A stretch of 51,943 nt of DNA from assembly GCA_947481575.1 (NCBI GenBank), contig CANKGV010000017.1:1-51943 (forward strand), read 5' to 3'. The DNA is from Alphaproteobacteria bacterium. Its GTDB lineage: Bacteria; Pseudomonadota; Alphaproteobacteria; UBA2966; CAIVPW01. The notes under the pieces are model-generated. The model was not told the origin of the DNA. It was given only the letters and a program-made list of their open reading frames with translations, and made no database searches. Of this stretch, positions 8,623 through 18,212 are shown piece by piece. The position numbers and the translations under genes were made by a program. Within the stretch, counting starts at the first letter, position 1, and each line of letters starts with the position of its first letter.

Positions 8623-10875
8623 CTATTCCGCGCCAATGGCCAAAGGTCCGGGACCCTCGGCACCGAACGCCGCCTCGCCGGCCAGGAACTCCACTGCCAC
8701 AACCGCGCCGCCGCCGGGGCGGTCGGTCATGGTCAACTTGGCGCGGTGGTCTTCCACTACCTTTGCAACAATTGCCAAACCCAGTCCCGTGCCGCGGGCG
8801 CGTGTCGTGAAGTATGGTTCGGTCAATCGATTGCGCTCCGCGTCCGGTAGGCCGCATCCGTTGTCTTGCACTTCGAGTGTGGCGATATCCAGGCCGCTGA
8901 CAACGCGCACCAACACGTCGCCTGCCGGCAAAGTCCCCACGTCCGGCACGGGCCGCCGCTCGATCGCCTGGGCCGCATTCAGCATCAGGTTAGTCAGCAC
9001 CTGGCTCACCTGACGGGCATCGCACACCACCAGCACCGGCCGGACAGGCAGTTCCGTGCGGAAGTTCACTGCCGGGTGCGCAACCTGCTGCAGGAACAAC
9101 GCCTGGCGTACCAGTTCAACCAAGTTCTCGGTGCGGAACACCGGCGACGGCATCCGCGCAAATGACGAAAACTCATCGATCATGCGGCCTATATCGCCGA
9201 CCTGGCGGATGATCGTGTCGGTGCACTGCTCGAAAATTTCGGGGTCGGTCCCGACCTCGTGGAGGTACTTGCGGCGCAGCCGTTCGGCCGACAACTGAAT
9301 GGGCGTTAGTGGATTCTTGATCTCGTGAGCGATGCGCCGGGCAATGTCGGCCCACGCCGCATTGCGCTGGGCCGCCAGCAGCGCTGTAACGTCATCGAAT
9401 GTCACTACGAACCCGGAGATCGTGGTGTTCGCTCGCTCAGCGGTGATCCGCACCAGCAGCGTGTGGGCCAGGCCCTTGCGCGTGATCGTCACCTGGCCCT
9501 GGGCAAGCCTGCGCCGCTCGTGCGCCTCGCTCAGCAGGTCCGCCATCTCTGGCACCGCGTCCACCAGCCGCTCGTCTGACAGCGCCTCAGCGGAAGTGTC
9601 GAGCAACTGCACAGCGGTTCGGTTAGACAGATTGATACGGCCGTCCGCGGTAAGCCCGATGACGCCGGAACTCACCCCCGACAGCACCGCCTCGGTGAAT
9701 CGGCGCCGCATATCGAGTTGGCGGTTGGCGTCGATCAACTCGCCGCGCTGCCCTTCCAATTGGCTGGTCATGCGGTTGAACGCGCGACTGAGCGAGCCGA
9801 TCTCGTCGTCGCTCGGGCCCTCCGGTACCCGCGCCGAGAGATCGCCGCCGCGAATCCGCTCCGCCGCCTGCACCAAGTTCGACACCGGGCCCACCAGCCG
9901 CGAGGCGAACGTCAGAGCCACGAACACCGCCGCCAGCAGCAACAGCAAAGCCACCACGATGAAGATCAGCACGAACGCGATCTGCACCGAAGAGCGTTCA
10001 CTCTCCAGGCGCTGGTATTCGTTCACAGCAGTGCGTGTGTTGTCTGCGTGAATCAATACCTGGGCATCGACGAACCGGCCCACGTATAGGTAGGCGTCCA
10101 CCAGTCGGTCCAGCCGCACAAGGGCCCGCACCCGCTGCCCATCGGGCGAAGTGATCACAATCGTCTCGCCGGTCGCAGCGCGCGCCAGGGCATCCGGTGC
10201 GGCGAGATCGAATTCCATCGAGAAACTTAGGCCCGACCGCGCGATGACGCTGCCGTTGCGGTCGAACACGATCGCCTCGGGCAGGTTGCGCGCCAGCGCC
10301 TGCTCGCGCAGCACTTGGCGAAAGCGCGCCGGGTCGTTGCGGATCGCGGAACCCTGGCGGTTGATCTCGCTCGCCATAGCCAGCACGTCGGCGCGGATTT
10401 GGTTCCGATGCTCCTCGGAGTACGCCTCTGCAACCGCCACCGATTCCATGACCGCGGTACGCACGCGGTCGCTGAACCAACCCTGCAGACCAAAGTTGAA
10501 GAACAGCGCCGAAAAGATCGCCACCAGAATTGCGGGCGCGACGGCAACCACAGAGAACAGCCCTACCATCCGGGTATGCAGGCGCGACCCAGCCGACCCG
10601 CGCCGCCGCTCGATCCACAGCTGGACCAAGTGCCGCGAGACCACCGCCGCCAACGAGAGGATCAGCGACAGGTCGACCAAGAGGAGTACGAGAACGGTCT
10701 TGGGGTCCGGCCCGAACGGCGCCGACCCAGTTAAGGCGGCGTAGGTCAGAAGGCCGAAGAACACCGCCCCAAGCGCCAGGGCAAACGCTAGGCGGCGGCC
10801 AAGCTCCACTGCCTTGGCCCAACGGGCAAAGCGGGCGAACGTGGTCGGCGCGTCGGGCTGCTCGCTAACAGTCAT
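8623..10875 (-). CDS. ntrY: sensor histidine kinase NtrY
   Basis: A 750-residue membrane kinase. Hydrophobic segments lie at about 30-48, 60-80, 105-127 and 300-322, leaving a periplasmic sensor domain between the last two. A HAMP domain follows (about 325-375), then a PAS domain (about 390-500). HisKA has His517 in ARRIAHEIKNPLTP. HATPase_c has the N box around NLMLNAAQA, the G1 box DNGCGLP and the G2 box GTGLGLAI near 695-702. This order is the standard NtrY plan. The enzyme phosphorylates NtrX, whose gene follows after 12 bases. It is separated from ntrC upstream by 206 bases that carry repeats noted separately, so it may have its own promoter. Confidence 0.93.
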   Translation of the reverse strand: MTVSEQPDAPTTFARFARWAKAVELGRRLAFALALGAVFFGLLTYAALTGSAPFGPDPKTVLVLLLVDLSLILSLAAVVSRHLVQLWIERRRGSAGSRLHTRMVGLFSVVAVAPAILVAIFSALFFNFGLQGWFSDRVRTAVMESVAVAEAYSEEHRNQIRADVLAMASEINRQGSAIRNDPARFRQVLREQALARNLPEAIVFDRNGSVIARSGLSFSMEFDLAAPDALARAATGETIVITSPDGQRVRALVRLDRLVDAYLYVGRFVDAQVLIHADNTRTAVNEYQRLESERSSVQIAFVLIFIVVALLLLLAAVFVALTFASRLVGPVSNLVQAAERIRGGDLSARVPEGPSDDEIGSLSRAFNRMTSQLEGQRGELIDANRQLDMRRRFTEAVLSGVSSGVIGLTADGRINLSNRTAVQLLDTSAEALSDERLVDAVPEMADLLSEAHERRRLAQGQVTITRKGLAHTLLVRITAERANTTISGFVVTFDDVTALLAAQRNAAWADIARRIAHEIKNPLTPIQLSAERLRRKYLHEVGTDPEIFEQCTDTIIRQVGDIGRMIDEFSSFARMPSPVFRTENLVELVRQALFLQQVAHPAVNFRTELPVRPVLVVCDARQVSQVLTNLMLNAAQAIERRPVPDVGTLPAGDVLVRVVSGLDIATLEVQDNGCGLPDAERNRLTEPYFTTRARGTGLGLAIVAKVVEDHRAKLTMTDRPGGGAVVAVEFLAGEAAFGAEGPGPLAIGAE

Positions 10876-10908
10876 GGGCTACAGCACCCGCTGCCGGCGC
10901 CTGCACAG

Positions 10909-10966
10909 TGTTGCGCCAAAGCCTCAGCATTCCGTCGACCCTAACACATGTTGCGCGAATGCAACA
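10909..10966. promoter_or_regulatory. repeats in the ntrC-ntrY gap, putative regulator sites
   Basis: TGTTGCGC occurs at 10909-10916 and again at 10949-10956, exactly 40 bp apart. The second copy is the left arm of an inverted repeat TGTTGC-N6-GCAACA (10949-10966). A half site like that of NtrC, TGCAC, starts at 10902. The location just upstream of ntrY suggests control of ntrYX, but the binding protein is unknown. Confidence 0.4.
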
Positions 10967-11081
10967 ACACAGGGAGGGTGCGGTGGCCTAGGCCTTCCGT
11001 TGGGCGGTGGGCGCCGCAGGATCGTCGCCCCCGCCGTGCGTGCCGCATCTGGAGTGTCTTGGTACCCTAGCGCGGTTCCGC

Positions 11082-12527
11082 CTATTTTGCGCCGCGGAGT
11101 ACCGGAATGTTGAGCTCGCGAATCTTCTTGCGGAGCGTATTGCGGTTCAGGCCGAGCAACTTAGCAGCCCGGATCTGGTTGCCGCGCGTCGCCGTCAGGC
11201 ACATCGTAATCAACGGCCGTTCGACCTCCGAGACTATGCGGTTGTAGATCCCGACCGGCGGCATGCCGTCGTCGTGGGCGGCAAAGTAGCGCGCCAGGTG
11301 GCGCTCAACCGCCGTCCCAAGCGAATCCTGTTCAGTCCGTTGCTCCTCCATGTTGGAGGCGGACGCCATGGCGATGTCGGCCCGCACGATGTCGGCGGTG
11401 ATGACCTCCTCGCTATACAGCGCCGCGAGGCGGTGGATCAGGTTCTCCAACTCGCGCACGTTGCCCGGCCACGAATAGGCCTTCATTTGGTCAAGGGCGC
11501 CGGTGTCGAACACCTTGGGCGGCAACCCCTCGCTCTCGGCGCGGGCCAGGAAGTGCCGCACCAACGACGGGACGTCCTCCGTCCGCTCACGCAACGGCGG
11601 CATACGGATCGGCACCACGTTGAGCCGGTAGAACAGGTCTTCGCGGAACAACCCTTGGCGCACCAAGTGGCGCAAGTTGCGGTTGGTCGCGGCAACGATG
11701 CGGACATTGGTGCGCATCGGCGTCCGGCCACCGACCGTGGTGTACTCGCCCTGCTGCAACACGCGCAGCAGGCGGGTCTGCGCCTCGATCGGCATGTCGC
11801 CGATTTCGTCCAGGAACAGGGTGCCGCCTTCCGCCTGGGCAAACCGCCCGATCTCGCGCTGGACCGCGCCGGTGAACGCACCCTTTTCGTGGCCGAATAG
11901 CTCGGCTTCGATCAGGTCGCGTGGCACCGCCGCCATGTTGATGGCGACAAACGGCCCCTTCTTCCGCTGGCCGTAGTCGTGCAGCGCCCGAGCCACCAGT
12001 TCCTTGCCCGTACCGGACTCGCCGGAAATCAGTACCGTCAGGTCGGTATCGGTGAGGCGGGCGACCAGGCGGTAGATCTCCTGCATCGCTGCCGAGCGGC
12101 CAACGATCGGCATCGCGTCTTCGTCGGCAGCAGGCTCGCTGGAAGGCTCGCGCTTCCTCTGCGGCGAGCTCAGGGCCATATCAACAATGGCCTTCAATTC
12201 ATTGATATCAAACGGCTTTGGCAGATACTCGTAGGCTCCGTTTTGGGTCGCCTTGACCGCCGTTGCAAGTGTGTTGCGGGCGCTCATCACGACCACCGGC
12301 AAGTCCGGACGCGTTTTCTTGATGCGGGGCAGGAGGTCTAGTCCGTCGCCGTCCGGCATCACCACGTCGGTGATCACCAGATCGCCTTCACCCTCGGCCA
12401 CCCAGTTCCACAAGGTCGCGGCATTGCTGGTGGTTCGTACGTCGTATCCGGCCCGGCTCAGCGCTTGGCTGACCACCGTTCGAATGCCGCGATCGTCGTC
12501 CGCAACCAGAATCGTAGCTTCAGCCAC
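11082..12527 (-). CDS. ntrC: nitrogen regulation response regulator NtrC
   Basis: A 481-residue sigma-54 activator. The receiver domain has phosphoacceptor Asp54 ([10 protein letters not shown]). The AAA+ domain has Walker A GESGTGKE (169-176), an intact GAFTGA loop (216-221) and Walker [11 protein letters not shown] (Asp240, Glu241). The C-terminal Fis-type helix-turn-helix reads [20 protein letters not shown]. It activates glutamine synthetase and nitrogen-scavenging promoters with sigma-54 when phosphorylated by NtrB. Its start overlaps the end of ntrB by eight bases, so the two are coupled. It gives a useful internal contrast with the altered NtrX nearby. Confidence 0.95.
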   Translation of the reverse strand: MAEATILVADDDRGIRTVVSQALSRAGYDVRTTSNAATLWNWVAEGEGDLVITDVVMPDGDGLDLLPRIKKTRPDLPVVVMSARNTLATAVKATQNGAYEYLPKPFDINELKAIVDMALSSPQRKREPSSEPAADEDAMPIVGRSAAMQEIYRLVARLTDTDLTVLISGESGTGKELVARALHDYGQRKKGPFVAINMAAVPRDLIEAELFGHEKGAFTGAVQREIGRFAQAEGGTLFLDEIGDMPIEAQTRLLRVLQQGEYTTVGGRTPMRTNVRIVAATNRNLRHLVRQGLFREDLFYRLNVVPIRMPPLRERTEDVPSLVRHFLARAESEGLPPKVFDTGALDQMKAYSWPGNVRELENLIHRLAALYSEEVITADIVRADIAMASASNMEEQRTEQDSLGTAVERHLARYFAAHDDGMPPVGIYNRIVSEVERPLITMCLTATRGNQIRAAKLLGLNRNTLRKKIRELNIPVLRGAK

Positions 12528-13650
12528 TGATGGATTCCCCTTCGGTCTTGCCGCTGTGGAGGGCCAGTCGCAACCGGAATACGGTCCGCCGCGGCTCGGA
12601 TTCGAACTCGACCACGCCGCCCAGGTCGCGGACGAGTTTGGCTACCAGTGCAAGCCCTAGGCCGGTCCCGCCAGGCTTGGTGGTGACGAACGCATCGAAC
12701 AAATGGGGCCGCAATTCCTCGGGAACGCCGGGCCCGTTGTCGACCACGGTAACCTCAAGCGGAAGCGCCAAGCGCTCCCGTGTGCCTGGAATATGGACTT
12801 TGACGCCGTGTCGATAGGCAGTCCCCAGAATGATTTCACCGCCCTGGGCCGGCACCGACTCGGCGGCGTTCTTCACCAGGTTCAACAGAACCTGGATCAG
12901 CATGTTGCGTTCGCCCGAAGCAGGCGGCAGCGAAGGGTCGTAACGTTCGATGAACCGCACGCCGCGGCCGAACCCGCCCTGGGCCAAGCGGCGAACGTGG
13001 CCCAAGATTTCGTGAATATTCACAGGCTTGGGCGTAATCGCACCTTCTTCGCCGAACTGGTCCATGTTGTCGACCAGGGCGCAGATGCGATCGGCTTCGT
13101 CGCGGATCAGCCGCGTGAGTTCGCGGTCCGCCTCGGACGCGTTTTGCTCCAGCAACTGCGCCGCGCCGCGAATGCCCGACAGCGGATTCTTTACCTCGTG
13201 CGCAAGGAGCCGGGCGATTCCGACCACGGAACGCGCAGCCCCACGGTGGCTCAGTTGGCGGCTCATGGCATCGGCGATAGAACGCGGCTGCAGCGAGACC
13301 ACCATCCGCCCAGGAACCTCGAACAGCGGCATCACCCGCACGTCGACGCGGTGCGACCCGATCCGCGGCCCCGCAACATCCACACCGTGATCCGCTAGGC
13401 CGCTGCCCTGCTCGCGCGCCTGCGCCACCAAGGCCATCAACGGACTGTCGCGCGTAACGTGGGTTGCCAACGCACTGCCGCCCAAAGTCGACGCGCCCGC
13501 ACCGAAGAACTGCTCCGCAGCGGGGTTGACCCAGACGATGCGATTTTCGGAGTCGAGGACCGCAACCGGGTCAGGGAGCGCGGCAAGGACGGCGTCCGCG
13601 GTGACGCCGAACGAGCTCGCGGTTGTGGCTTGCCGCTGATCTGCCGTCAA
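12520..13650 (-). CDS. ntrB: nitrogen regulation sensor kinase NtrB
   Basis: A 376-residue cytoplasmic histidine kinase with no transmembrane segment. A PAS domain at about 15-125 ([20 protein letters not shown]) is followed by HisKA with His151 in [15 protein letters not shown] and HATPase_c with the N box in [16 protein letters not shown] and GTGLGLALV. NtrB phosphorylates or dephosphorylates NtrC depending on binding of PII. In many alphaproteobacteria a dus gene precedes ntrB; here a Do-type protease gene lies upstream instead, 146 bases away and on the same strand. A conspicuous palindrome lies in that gap. Confidence 0.93.
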   Translation of the reverse strand: MTADQRQATTASSFGVTADAVLAALPDPVAVLDSENRIVWVNPAAEQFFGAGASTLGGSALATHVTRDSPLMALVAQAREQGSGLADHGVDVAGPRIGSHRVDVRVMPLFEVPGRMVVSLQPRSIADAMSRQLSHRGAARSVVGIARLLAHEVKNPLSGIRGAAQLLEQNASEADRELTRLIRDEADRICALVDNMDQFGEEGAITPKPVNIHEILGHVRRLAQGGFGRGVRFIERYDPSLPPASGERNMLIQVLLNLVKNAAESVPAQGGEIILGTAYRHGVKVHIPGTRERLALPLEVTVVDNGPGVPEELRPHLFDAFVTTKPGGTGLGLALVAKLVRDLGGVVEFESEPRRTVFRLRLALHSGKTEGESISG

Positions 13651-13696
13651 AACGCGGTCTCCGAATACAAATCGGCGCCACCAACGGCCTTTTGCA

Positions 13697-13743
13697 GGTC
13701 AAATTTGACCAATTCGTAGGCGCTGGCATCGGGTATGGTCAAA
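13697..13743. promoter_or_regulatory. GGTCAAATTTGACC palindrome plus a phased half site upstream of ntrB
   Basis: A perfect 14-bp palindrome (13697-13710) lies 47 bases upstream of the ntrB start. A further GGTCAAA half site lies at 13737-13743, 40 bp from the first half site, close to four turns of the helix. It does not match the NtrC consensus (TGCACC-N5-GGTGCA). It looks like an operator for a dimeric regulator of ntrBC, identity unknown. Confidence 0.45.
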
Positions 13744-13796
13744 GCGTGAGCAAATATACCCCCCTGCCTACGTAGAGGGCAATAGACTTCGCTTCG

Positions 13797-15236
13797 CTAG
13801 CGGACGAGAACGATCTGGTTGCGTCCGTCCCTCACCACCGCAAGCGCCATCGTGCCGCTGATCTGACCGGCCGCCTTTTGAAACTCGCTCACGGTACTGA
13901 CCGAGCGATTGTTGATGCCGACGATCACATCGCCGGCGCGAATCCCGTTCCGGTATGCCGCGCTATTGGTGTCCACTGAGGTCACGACGACCCCTTGTTT
14001 TTGGCCTTGCGCCGGTCGCGCCGGGTCCACGTCGGACAAGACTGACCCAGCCATCGCCGGAATTCCGGCCGTTGCGGGGGCCGGTGCCGGGGGGCCGCCA
14101 CGGCCTTGGGGCCCGGGCGGCGTTGCGGCCGCCTGCTGAATCTCCGCCAGCTGGAGTCTCGCGTCGGTCGCCTTGGCGCCCCGCACAAAGGTCAGGTTCA
14201 CCGCCTGCCCAAGGCGTACCAAGCCCACGCGGTTGCGCAGATCGCGCGAGTCGCGAACGTCGGCGCCTTGGAACCTCGTTATGACGTCACCAGCCTTGAT
14301 CCCCGCCTTATCGGCCGGTGAGTCAGCTTCGACCCGCGTGATCACTGCCCCTTGGGTCACGCTCAGCCCCATCGCCTTGGTGACTTCCGGGGTAGCGTCG
14401 GCAATTTCGACGCCGAGGCGGCCGCGTTTCACCTGGCCGAACTCGGCCAATTGGTCGACCACCGACTTCACCATCGCGATCGGCACCGCGAAACCGATCC
14501 CGACATTGCCCCCCGCCGGGCCGATGATCGCCGTGTTGATGCCGATCACCTGGCCACGCAAATCCAGTAGGGCGCCGCCTGAGTTGCCGGGATTGATGCT
14601 CGCGTCGGTCTGAATGAAGTCCTCGTACCCTTCGATATTCAGACCCCCGCGGCCAAGCGCGCTGATGATGCCCGAGGTGACCGTCTGTCCCAACCCAAAG
14701 GGATTGCCGACTGCGATCACAAAGTCGCCGACCTTCAGTCCCGCGGAGTCACCGAGCGCAATGGCGGTCAGGCCGATGCGGTCCTGCACCTGCACCAGCG
14801 CGATGTCCGTCTGGTCATCGGTCCCGACCAGCTTCGCTTCCAGTTGGCGGCCATCCTTTAGTGTGACGGTGATCTTGTCCGCGCCGGCGATGACGTGATT
14901 GTTGGTGACGATATAACCCTTCGCCGCATCGACAATCACTCCGGACCCAGCCGCCTGCACTTGGCGGGTCGCCGGTTGGTCCTTGTTGCCGAAGAACTGG
15001 CGAAAGAACGGATCCTGCGCCAGCGGGTTCTGGGTGGCGCGCACCGTCGTCGACGTAGCGATATTCACGATCGCTGGGGTGGCCTTCTCCAAGAGCGGCG
15101 CCAGGGTTGGAATCCCGCCGCGCGCCTCATCCAGCGGAAACCCGGCGGCAATCACCAGCGGCGATCCCAACACGTAGACCAAGCCGAGCCCTGCTGCGGC
15201 CGCCAGTCGAAGGGAACGGAACGGAGATTGATTCAC
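13797..15236 (-). CDS. Do-type periplasmic serine protease (DegP/DegQ family)
   Basis: A 479-residue HtrA-family protease and chaperone. A signal peptide (about 8-31, LRLAAAAGLGLVYVLGSPLVIAA region) leads to a trypsin-like domain with the triad His114 (TNNHVIAG), Asp144 (DQTDIALV) and Ser219 (INPGNSGGALL). Two PDZ domains follow, at about 250-345 and 385-475, joined by a Pro/Gly/Ala-rich linker. Two PDZ domains fit DegP/DegQ rather than DegS. It degrades or refolds misfolded envelope proteins. It is divergent from ispDF, and its minus-strand neighbour downstream is ntrB. Confidence 0.9.
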   Translation of the reverse strand: MNQSPFRSLRLAAAAGLGLVYVLGSPLVIAAGFPLDEARGGIPTLAPLLEKATPAIVNIATSTTVRATQNPLAQDPFFRQFFGNKDQPATRQVQAAGSGVIVDAAKGYIVTNNHVIAGADKITVTLKDGRQLEAKLVGTDDQTDIALVQVQDRIGLTAIALGDSAGLKVGDFVIAVGNPFGLGQTVTSGIISALGRGGLNIEGYEDFIQTDASINPGNSGGALLDLRGQVIGINTAIIGPAGGNVGIGFAVPIAMVKSVVDQLAEFGQVKRGRLGVEIADATPEVTKAMGLSVTQGAVITRVEADSPADKAGIKAGDVITRFQGADVRDSRDLRNRVGLVRLGQAVNLTFVRGAKATDARLQLAEIQQAAATPPGPQGRGGPPAPAPATAGIPAMAGSVLSDVDPARPAQGQKQGVVVTSVDTNSAAYRNGIRAGDVIVGINNRSVSTVSEFQKAAGQISGTMALAVVRDGRNQIVLVR

Positions 15237-15350
15237 GGCATCGCCTCTTAGGTAGAGCGGGTTTCGCCTGCTATTTCGTGCGCGTATTGACGAATCGCAA
15301 GGGGCGGACTTGGCAGCAACCGCGCCTGGAACTACGTTCGCGCCCTACCC

Positions 15351-16520
15351 ATGCAAACGGTCGCCCTCATTGTTGCTGCCGGACGCGGGACACGCGCCGG
15401 CGGCAGCACGCCGAAGCAATATCAACTGTTGGCGGGCCAGCCACTTTTGTCGCACTCGATTTCGGCGTTTGTAGGGCACCCGCAGATCGACGCCGTTCGG
15501 GTGGTGATCCATCCCGACGATCATGCACTTTACGACCGGGCCGCGGTCGGGTTTTCCTTGCTGCCGCCGGTTCATGGCGGGGCCACCCGGCAAGACTCCG
15601 TGCTGCGAGGCCTGGAAAGTCTGGCGACGACGGCCCCGGCCCGCGTTCTGATCCACGATGCGGCGCGGGCGCTGATCCCGACCGACGTCATCAGCCGCAC
15701 CATCGCAGCGCTGGCGGAACATCCCGGCGCCATCGCCGCCGTGCCGCTCAGCGACACCTTGAAACGCGGCGATCCGTCCGGAACCGTCACGGCTACCGTC
15801 GAGCGGGCCGGCCTTTGGCGCGCCCAGACTCCGCAGAGCTTTCATTTCGAGGCGATTCTGGCCGCGCACCGCGCCGCTGCCGGCCTTGAACTCACCGACG
15901 ACGCGGCGGTGGCGGAGCACGCCGGCATTGCCGTGGTATTGGTGGCGGGAAGCGAGGACAATCTAAAGGTGACAACTGTTGACGATTGGGCGCGCGCCGA
16001 GGCGCTCCTGGCGGCGCGCCGCGGACCTGACGACATTCGCGTTGGTTCCGGGTTCGACGTGCACCGGTTCTGTCCCGGCGACCACGTGATGCTGTGCGGC
16101 GTCCGAGTTCCGTTCGAGTATGGCCTGGAAGGCCATTCCGATGCCGACGTGCCGCTCCATGCCATTACCGACGCGATCTTGGGCGCGATCGGCGCCGGCG
16201 ACATCGGCGCCTACTTCCCCGCATCCGATCCCCGTTGGCGCAATGCCGACTCCGCCCTATTCGCGCGATACGCGATCGATCGCCTGCGCGAGTTTGGCGG
16301 CGGACTCACCGCCATTGACGTCACGGTAATCGCCGAGGCCCCCCGAATCGGGCCGCATCGCGAGACCATGGTGGCGCGCCTCGCGGCAATCCTCGATCTC
16401 CCGAAGGACCGGGTGAACGTGAAGGCGACCACGACCGAAGGCCTGGGATTTACCGGCCGTCGTGAGGGCGTCGCGGCGCAGGCGACGGCCACCGTGCGGT
16501 TGCCCCGTCGCGCCGAATGA
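15351..16520 (+). CDS. ispDF: bifunctional IspD/IspF isoprenoid enzyme
   Basis: A 389-residue fusion. Residues 1-225 are IspD (MEP cytidylyltransferase), with ALIVAAGRGTRAGG and PKQY at the CTP-binding start and LIHDAARAL. Residues 228-389 are IspF (MECDP synthase), with GSGFDVHRF, LEGHSDADVPLHAITDA and AGDIGAYFP supplying the zinc ligands. It carries out steps three and five of the non-mevalonate isoprenoid pathway in the cytoplasm. The fusion is typical of alphaproteobacteria. It overlaps pgpA by four bases (ATGA) and begins a four-gene coupled operon. Confidence 0.95.
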   Translation: MQTVALIVAAGRGTRAGGSTPKQYQLLAGQPLLSHSISAFVGHPQIDAVRVVIHPDDHALYDRAAVGFSLLPPVHGGATRQDSVLRGLESLATTAPARVLIHDAARALIPTDVISRTIAALAEHPGAIAAVPLSDTLKRGDPSGTVTATVERAGLWRAQTPQSFHFEAILAAHRAAAGLELTDDAAVAEHAGIAVVLVAGSEDNLKVTTVDDWARAEALLAARRGPDDIRVGSGFDVHRFCPGDHVMLCGVRVPFEYGLEGHSDADVPLHAITDAILGAIGAGDIGAYFPASDPRWRNADSALFARYAIDRLREFGGGLTAIDVTVIAEAPRIGPHRETMVARLAAILDLPKDRVNVKATTTEGLGFTGRREGVAAQATATVRLPRRAE

Positions 16521-16978
16521 GTGCACTCGCCGCGCTACTGGCCACTTGGTTCGGTAGCGGGCGCCTGCCGAGGGCGCCGGGTACTTGGGGCTCCCTTGCT
16601 GCGCTACCGTGTGCATGGCTTCTGGACGCAACGACTGGTGGGAGCGGACTAGCGGCCGGCACCGCCGCGGTGTTCGTGATCGGCCTGTGGGCCGCCAAGC
16701 GGTATTTGGCGAATAGCCTCGTGGCGGACCCTCCAGAGGTAGTGATCGATGAGGTCGTGGGCCAATGGCTGGCGCTCTTGTTCGCTCCGCGCACCCTCGC
16801 CATCTATGGATTGGCGTTTGTGCTGTTCCGGCTGTTCGACATATGGAAGCCGTGGCCGATTCGCTGGGCGGATCGCACGATCCCGGGGGCCCTTGGGGTG
16901 ATGTTAGACGACGTACTGGCCGGATTGGCCGCCCTGGCCGTACTCACGGCAATTCGCTTCGTGCTACCGGTCGCGTGA
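16517..16978 (+). CDS. pgpA: phosphatidylglycerophosphatase A
   Basis: A 153-residue membrane enzyme that dephosphorylates phosphatidylglycerophosphate to phosphatidylglycerol. It has the family's start TWFGSGRLPRAPGTWGSL, then VVIDEVVGQWLALL and FRLFDIWKPWP, which is the conserved motif, followed by ALGVMLDDVLAGL. The acidic residues of DEVVGQW and DDVLAG are the expected metal ligands. Three hydrophobic segments are visible. It overlaps ispDF upstream by four bases and cinA downstream by four bases (GTGA). Confidence 0.93.
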   Translation: MSALAALLATWFGSGRLPRAPGTWGSLAALPCAWLLDATTGGSGLAAGTAAVFVIGLWAAKRYLANSLVADPPEVVIDEVVGQWLALLFAPRTLAIYGLAFVLFRLFDIWKPWPIRWADRTIPGALGVMLDDVLAGLAALAVLTAIRFVLPVA

Positions 16979-17472
16979 TCTTTTCCCGTGACATGGTCGC
17001 GCATGCGGCCCGCCTAATTGATACCTGCCGCGCCCGCGGCCTCACCCTGAGCATCGCCGAGTCTTGCACCGGCGGTCTGGTGTCCGGATTGATCACCGCC
17101 GTGCCCGGTGCGTCGCTGGTCTTGGAGCGCAGCCTCGTGACCTACCGGGACTCGGCCAAGACCGCATTGCTCGGGGTTGCCGAATCCTTGTTGCTCGATC
17201 GTGGCGCGGTAAGCCGCGAAGTCGCTGAGGCGATGGTGCGCGGCGTTCAGGCGGGATCGCAGACCGGCCTTGCCGCCGCCACCACTGGCTATGCCGGCCC
17301 CGACGCTCCCGCCGACGGGCAGCCGGTTGGCCGGGTGTTCATAGCGACCCTGCGGCGCGGCCAAGCGCCGGTCGTAGCCAAGTACGATTTCGGCGATCCC
17401 GGCCGCGAACGTGTGCAGTTACGGGCCGTTGCCGAGACGATTGCCCTCCTTACCACTGCCGCCGGCCAGTGA
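16975..17472 (+). CDS. pncC: CinA C-terminal domain protein, nicotinamide-nucleotide amidase
   Basis: A 165-residue protein with only the CinA C-terminal (PncC) domain; the N-terminal molybdopterin-binding-like half of full CinA is absent, as in most alphaproteobacteria. It hydrolyses nicotinamide mononucleotide to nicotinate mononucleotide and ammonia, recycling NAD. Motifs: LSIAESCTGGLVSGLIT, LVTYRDSAKTALLGV, VSREVAEAM and ATTGYAGPDAP. The GTG at 16975 overlaps the pgpA stop (GTGA) and I prefer it; the ATG at 16993 is an alternative. Confidence 0.88.
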   Translation: MIFSRDMVAHAARLIDTCRARGLTLSIAESCTGGLVSGLITAVPGASLVLERSLVTYRDSAKTALLGVAESLLLDRGAVSREVAEAMVRGVQAGSQTGLAAATTGYAGPDAPADGQPVGRVFIATLRRGQAPVVAKYDFGDPGRERVQLRAVAETIALLTTAAGQ

Positions 17473-18212
17473 TGGATCGCTACCCCGGAGTGCCAGTCAT
17501 CTGGCCGCTCATCCGGGGCGCCGACATCGTACGAGTGGTGCTCGCGACGCTCGGGCTGACGATCGGCTTGGCCGTCGTCGCCGCCGTCGGTTACGCCGTC
17601 CTGGTGATGCTGGGGTTCGACGGCCCCACTGCCCTTACTGCCCCAGTTGCATTCTTTGCCGAGGGTTTGGCGATCCTGGGCGGCATCTACACGGTGATGG
17701 TACGCGGGCGGGGCCTGAACTGGCGCGACCTGGGCTGGGATCCCGTCAGCTGGTCGTGGGCGCTACTCGCTGTGGCGGCCTGCGTCGGGGTCTATGCCGC
17801 GTTCATCACCGTCCAGTTGGTGATGGGCCAGATTCGCGGCGACGCTACCGTGCAGGTCCTGCCGGCGCTCCTCCCGGCATTTCCCGCCTCTCCGCTCTCG
17901 TTCGTATTCAGCCTGTTGGGTGGCGCCGTGTTGGTGCCAATCGCCGAGGAATTCCTATTTCGCGGCATCCTGTACCGGTGGCTGCGCGACCGCTGGGGAG
18001 TCTGGCTTGGCACCGTGGTCAGCTCCGCCGTATTCACGGCGATGCACCCGCCCGGCGCCGGATCGCCGGTGCAGATCTTCGTCATGGCCCTGGCGCTGGC
18101 GGTGTTCTACGAGCGATCGCGATCGGCCATTCCCGGCATGGTTCTGCACGCCACCAACAACGCCATTGGGATCGCTTTGATCTACGCGACGATCTGGTTC
18201 GGCGGGCCCTAG
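17472..18212 (+). CDS. CPBP-family intramembrane glutamic protease
   Basis: A 246-residue polytopic membrane protein with about six to seven hydrophobic segments. The ABI/CPBP motifs are visible: the EExxxR pair in AEEFLFRGILYR (Glu159-Glu160), a first His in AVFTAMHPP and a second in MVLHATNNAIG. Members are Rce1-like proteases or handle leaderless peptides; the substrate here cannot be inferred. The start ATG at 17472 shares one base with the cinA stop (TGATG); GTG at 17469 is an alternative. The stop overlaps the convergent Coq10-like gene by CTAG. Confidence 0.85.
   Translation: MDRYPGVPVIWPLIRGADIVRVVLATLGLTIGLAVVAAVGYAVLVMLGFDGPTALTAPVAFFAEGLAILGGIYTVMVRGRGLNWRDLGWDPVSWSWALLAVAACVGVYAAFITVQLVMGQIRGDATVQVLPALLPAFPASPLSFVFSLLGGAVLVPIAEEFLFRGILYRWLRDRWGVWLGTVVSSAVFTAMHPPGAGSPVQIFVMALALAVFYERSRSAIPGMVLHATNNAIGIALIYATIWFGGP

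Noticed and set aside
15237-15350. Sigma-70 promoter for the Do-type protease (TTGCGA with 17-base spacing to GAAATA)
   Set aside because: The -10 box matches too poorly to support.
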